From Dyella jiangningensis (GTDB lineage Bacteria; Pseudomonadota; Gammaproteobacteria; Xanthomonadales; Rhodanobacteraceae), in NCBI RefSeq assembly GCF_003264855.1, contig NZ_NFZS01000007.1:1-64000 (forward strand): a stretch of 64,000 bases of DNA, read 5' to 3'. The number at the start of each line of letters is the position of its first letter. The stretch's first letter is position 1. This document shows, one piece after another, positions 62,901 through 64,000 of this stretch. Made by a program: the position numbers and the translations under genes. The notes under the pieces are model-generated. The model was not told the origin of the DNA, searched no databases, and worked only from the letters and a program-made list of their open reading frames with translations.

Positions 62901-63114
62901 GCTGCCGTTGGCGATCGGCTTCGGTGTCGGTTCGGAGATGCGTCAGCCGCTGGGTGTGGCCATCGTCGGCGGTTTGCTGGTGTCGCAGTTGCTGACGTTG
63001 CTGAGTACGCCGGCGATTTATCTGTGGAACCACGATCGCAAGATCCGCAAGGAAGCCCGTCGCGCGAAGCGTGCGGCGAAGCGGGCGTTGAAGGCGCAGA
63101 CGGCGGCGGGGTGA
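59953..63114 (+). CDS. RND efflux pump inner-membrane subunit (MdtB/C-like)
   Basis: A 1053-residue twelve-helix RND transporter of the HAE1 type. It begins 'NLFAPLIRRPIGTSVL', the normal family opening. It has two large periplasmic loops and the proton-relay helix 4 segment 'CIGFVVDDAIVVIENIVRHM' (the Asp pair is conserved) with its helix 10 counterpart 'LMLIGIVKKNAILMVD' carrying the Lys. It is likely a drug or solute exporter by proton antiport. No membrane-fusion or outer-membrane channel gene lies beside it, so it must share partners encoded elsewhere. GTG 59953 is the preferred start; ATG 59923 is the alternative. The C-terminus is unusually basic (RRAKRAAKRALKAQ). Confidence 0.88.
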   Translation: MNLFAPLIRRPIGTSVLAIGLALAGIWAYLLLGVAALPQLEFPGMVVYVEMPGANAQTMASTVAAPLERHLGRIPGIKEMHSESNEGSTSVRIIFNFGNNTDKLARDVQAAINASTADLPIASMPSLPRYFKFNTANIPVLLLSLTSQTLPPDKLYDLADTLINPAIAQIPGVAQVRVIGGRPRAVRVELNTAALASKGLTANDVANALRAANVTSPQGVLTDGRTQMTVSATDALHDPDEFARLLIATRNGAPVRLSDVARVTSGQQDEYQAAWFNDQRAVALRISKRPEANAVATADAVRAKLPQMRAWMPADIRITPIFDLTQTTKSALHEVQVALLLSVVMVAAVMLVFLRRIGPTLIAMLSVPLSLAGAFVVMWSLGYTLNTLSLVALVLCIGFVVDDAIVVIENIVRHMEHGSPPLVAAMDGVKEIGFTVVSITLSLIAVFAPLLFGNNQFTLLLREFSVTLTAAVVISALISLSLTPALCGRYLSLANAGGREPNRMERALERFDRALHRVYERALDWAMHHRRLMRWQPLILLGLTIGMAMLVVKLFGFNFMPQEDIGMIQGDIRADANISPTLMAQRAQRAAAIMREDPAVLDVTTFLGSDRAGGAVGNQATMFVDLKPRGHGPGQRPDALKDVITRLNKAYAKLPELRVSLNAIGFFNDNNDSDRGSQSFELVSSNMGVDLQPLALQVTKLMRKHKEFHDVSSDYDDIDKQQMLTVDRAAAGRLHLNMGQVDSALYNAFGQRQVSIIYSNINQYWVVLTSSAERSLSPDTLLNTYVRGDNGNMVPLSAVAHIQPQVTPSFVIHTNQLEAAKIYYNIDPGFPQNKAMDLINQIVADARLPAGVQVGYSGSAQNLEETRSNANVLLIGSILAMYIVLGILYESLGHPLTILSTLPAAGAGAFLAMLATGTPMSLMAIIAILMLIGIVKKNAILMVDFALVAQRERGMSPPDAIREAALVRFRPITMTTLVAMGAALPLAIGFGVGSEMRQPLGVAIVGGLLVSQLLTLLSTPAIYLWNHDRKIRKEARRAKRAAKRALKAQTAAG

Positions 63115-63126
63115 GTCTCCTATCTC

Positions 63127-63153
63127 TGTAGGAGCGCACCCAGTGCGCGACCG
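63127..63153 (+). repeat. REP-like repeat copy
   Basis: TGTAGGAGCGCACCCAGTGC followed by GCGACCG, shortly after the RND gene stop. No close inverted partner. Confidence 0.75.
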
Positions 63154-63308
63154 CCTTTCGCGCCGGTCTACATGATCGTCGCCCCGGCGCAGGCCGGGGC
63201 CCAGAGCCTCGGTCTTCGGTTGTCGCCATACGGCAACCGGGCTCGCCTGCGACCGAAGGGAGTCCCTGTGGGGCGGCGGGCTTCCGAGCCACTACCGCGG
63301 CCCGGGTC

Positions 63309-63340
63309 ACTTCTCTTTGGGTGGCCAAAGAGAAGTGACC
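63309..63340. repeat. Perfect inverted repeat TCACTTCTCTTTGG / CCAAAGAGAAGTGA
   Basis: Two 14-nt arms separated by GTGG form a strong hairpin. It resembles the hairpin at 158-185, both with CTTTG-type arms, and a half copy appears near 63934-63956 (GTTTTCTTTGGGTTACTTTT). Confidence 0.7.
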
Positions 63341-63565
63341 AAGAGAAAGGCCACCCCGGTGTGGCGCTGCCTGGGCTTCGCCCAGCCAGTCCGTGAGGGG
63401 CGGCCGGGCTTTTCGACCGGGCTCCTGCCCGGACGAAAAGTGCCCGACGTCCTGTCGGGCACCCCTGCGGGGCCTGATCGTCCACCCCTCACCGCCACAC
63501 AGGGGTTGGGTGACGGCTCGTGCCGCTGCACGGCACATCGCAGTGAGAAGAGCGTGGCGGTTCCG

Positions 63566-63689
63566 TTGTAGGAGCGCACCCAGTGCGCGACCGCGGACTG
63601 GCATGGTTGCCTCAGTGGATAGTTGTCGCGATGACGTAGGGCGAGGTACATCGCCATGCGGCGGTCGCGCACTGGGTGCGCTCCTACAG
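63566..63689. repeat. Inverted pair of REP-like repeats
   Basis: TTGTAGGAGCGCACCCAGTG... at 63566-63593 is mirrored by ...CACTGGGTGCGCTCCTACA at 63661-63689. Same pair organisation as at 14664-14784, with a 67-bp spacer. Confidence 0.8.
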
Positions 63690-63734
63690 AGGTGGATAGG
63701 TGATTCCATCGCGAGCACCCGCCCCTCACCCCAA

Positions 63735-63757
63735 CCCTCTCCCCGGAGGGGAGAGGG
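63735..63757. repeat. CCCTCTCCCC/GGGGAGAGGG palindromic repeat
   Basis: CCCTCTCCCC-GGA-GGGGAGAGGG is a widespread kind of intergenic palindrome in GC-rich proteobacteria. No gene association here. Confidence 0.7.
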
Positions 63758-64000
63758 AGAAGGTACGCAGCCTGATGGATTCCCTCGCGAAACAACGAAG
63801 TTGCCTTAAGTCCTCTTCGCTACGGCGCGTTGCGGTGTAGCCGCTCCGTTCGAGGTAGTAACGAGCGTGCCAAGGCTGACCTCGGTCATCCAACGCTTCT
63901 ATCCCACGTACTGCTAAGAGCCTTGGCTCTAAAAGGCCGTTTTCTTTGGGTTACTTTTGACGCGAAGCTAATCCCGTGGGACTTTGACTCCGGGCTGACG

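Larger units (their letters stand above)
63115..64000. other. 886-bp repeat-rich intergenic region, no gene seen
   Basis: Contains at least three REP-like copies (63127, 63566 and 63661), a perfect hairpin at 63309-63340, a GC-rich palindrome at 63735-63757, and at the end a copy of the tandem unit GACGCGAAGCTAATCCCGTG at 63959. Open frames here are low-complexity and unlike proteins. It looks like a hot spot of dispersed intergenic repeats. Confidence 0.6.

Noticed and set aside
63307-63795. Open frames of 100-160 codons in the repeat field
   Set aside because: They run through inverted repeats in several frames with low-complexity translations, typical of repeat-derived spurious frames.

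Overview
The window is about 64 kb of GC-rich gammaproteobacterial chromosome. The small cysteine-rich and DUF-type proteins, the short inverted 'GTAGGAGCGCACCCAGTGCGCGA' repeats and a complete Entner-Doudoroff cluster suggest the Xanthomonadales, most likely Rhodanobacteraceae (Luteibacter/Dyella/Rhodanobacter type). This placement is recognition from memory, not a search. I found no rRNA, tRNA, CRISPR array or prophage. The only sign of a transposon is the start of an IS30-type transposase cut by the left edge.

Layout. 1-5.9 kb: IS30 end, EamA permease, a GlxA/FtrA-type regulator divergent from a rhodanese-GNAT-DUF1272 run, and a MASE1-PAS-PAS-GGDEF cyclase. 5.9-9.7 kb: extensin-like protein, a 272-bp palindromic repeat element, DUF763 protein and an MFS transporter. 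9.9-14.7 kb: bo3-type quinol oxidase operon cyoABCD followed by SURF1. 14.8-16 kb: DUF2501 (YjjA-like) and a small secreted protein. 16.0-21.9 kb: zwf-pgl-edd-eda on the minus strand, divergent from a GntR/UTRA regulator. 21.9-26.5 kb: a tightly overlapping four-gene operon (DUF3348, MotA/ExbB-like DUF802 protein with a very long helical tail, MotB/OmpA-like protein, DUF2894). 26.6-36.2 kb: assorted hydrolases (M14 peptidase, alpha/beta hydrolase, GH30), acetyltransferase, 2OG-Fe dioxygenase and several small secreted or unknown proteins. 36.3-47 kb: Tat-exported M24 peptidase, beta-lactamase-fold serine hydrolase, atypical D-aminoacylase-family amidohydrolase, YjjG-like phosphatase, GT39, membrane LytTR regulator and a CocE-type hydrolase. 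47-54.2 kb: second GGDEF cyclase, TonB receptor, atypical SDR, bestrophin and an outer-membrane beta-barrel. 54.7-57.3 kb: an OpuC-type osmoprotectant ABC system with a fused binding protein-permease. 57.5-63.1 kb: cobalamin riboswitch, BtuB-like receptor and an RND pump. 63.1-64 kb: a dense field of intergenic repeats.

How the genes work together. Glucose-6-phosphate is carried to pyruvate and glyceraldehyde-3-phosphate by zwf, pgl, edd and eda, with the divergent GntR protein the obvious regulator. The Cyo operon supplies a terminal oxidase. BtuB is controlled by B12 through the riboswitch.

The best candidate for an undescribed system is the operon at 22446-26505. It combines a MotA/ExbB-type stator subunit carrying a tail of about 510 residues with a MotB/OmpA-type partner, the architecture of Zorya ZorA/ZorB, but the two accompanying proteins are uncharacterised DUF families instead of ZorC/D/E. 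A second theme is that repeat elements abut or supply the stop codons of genes (DUF763, cyoD, SURF1).
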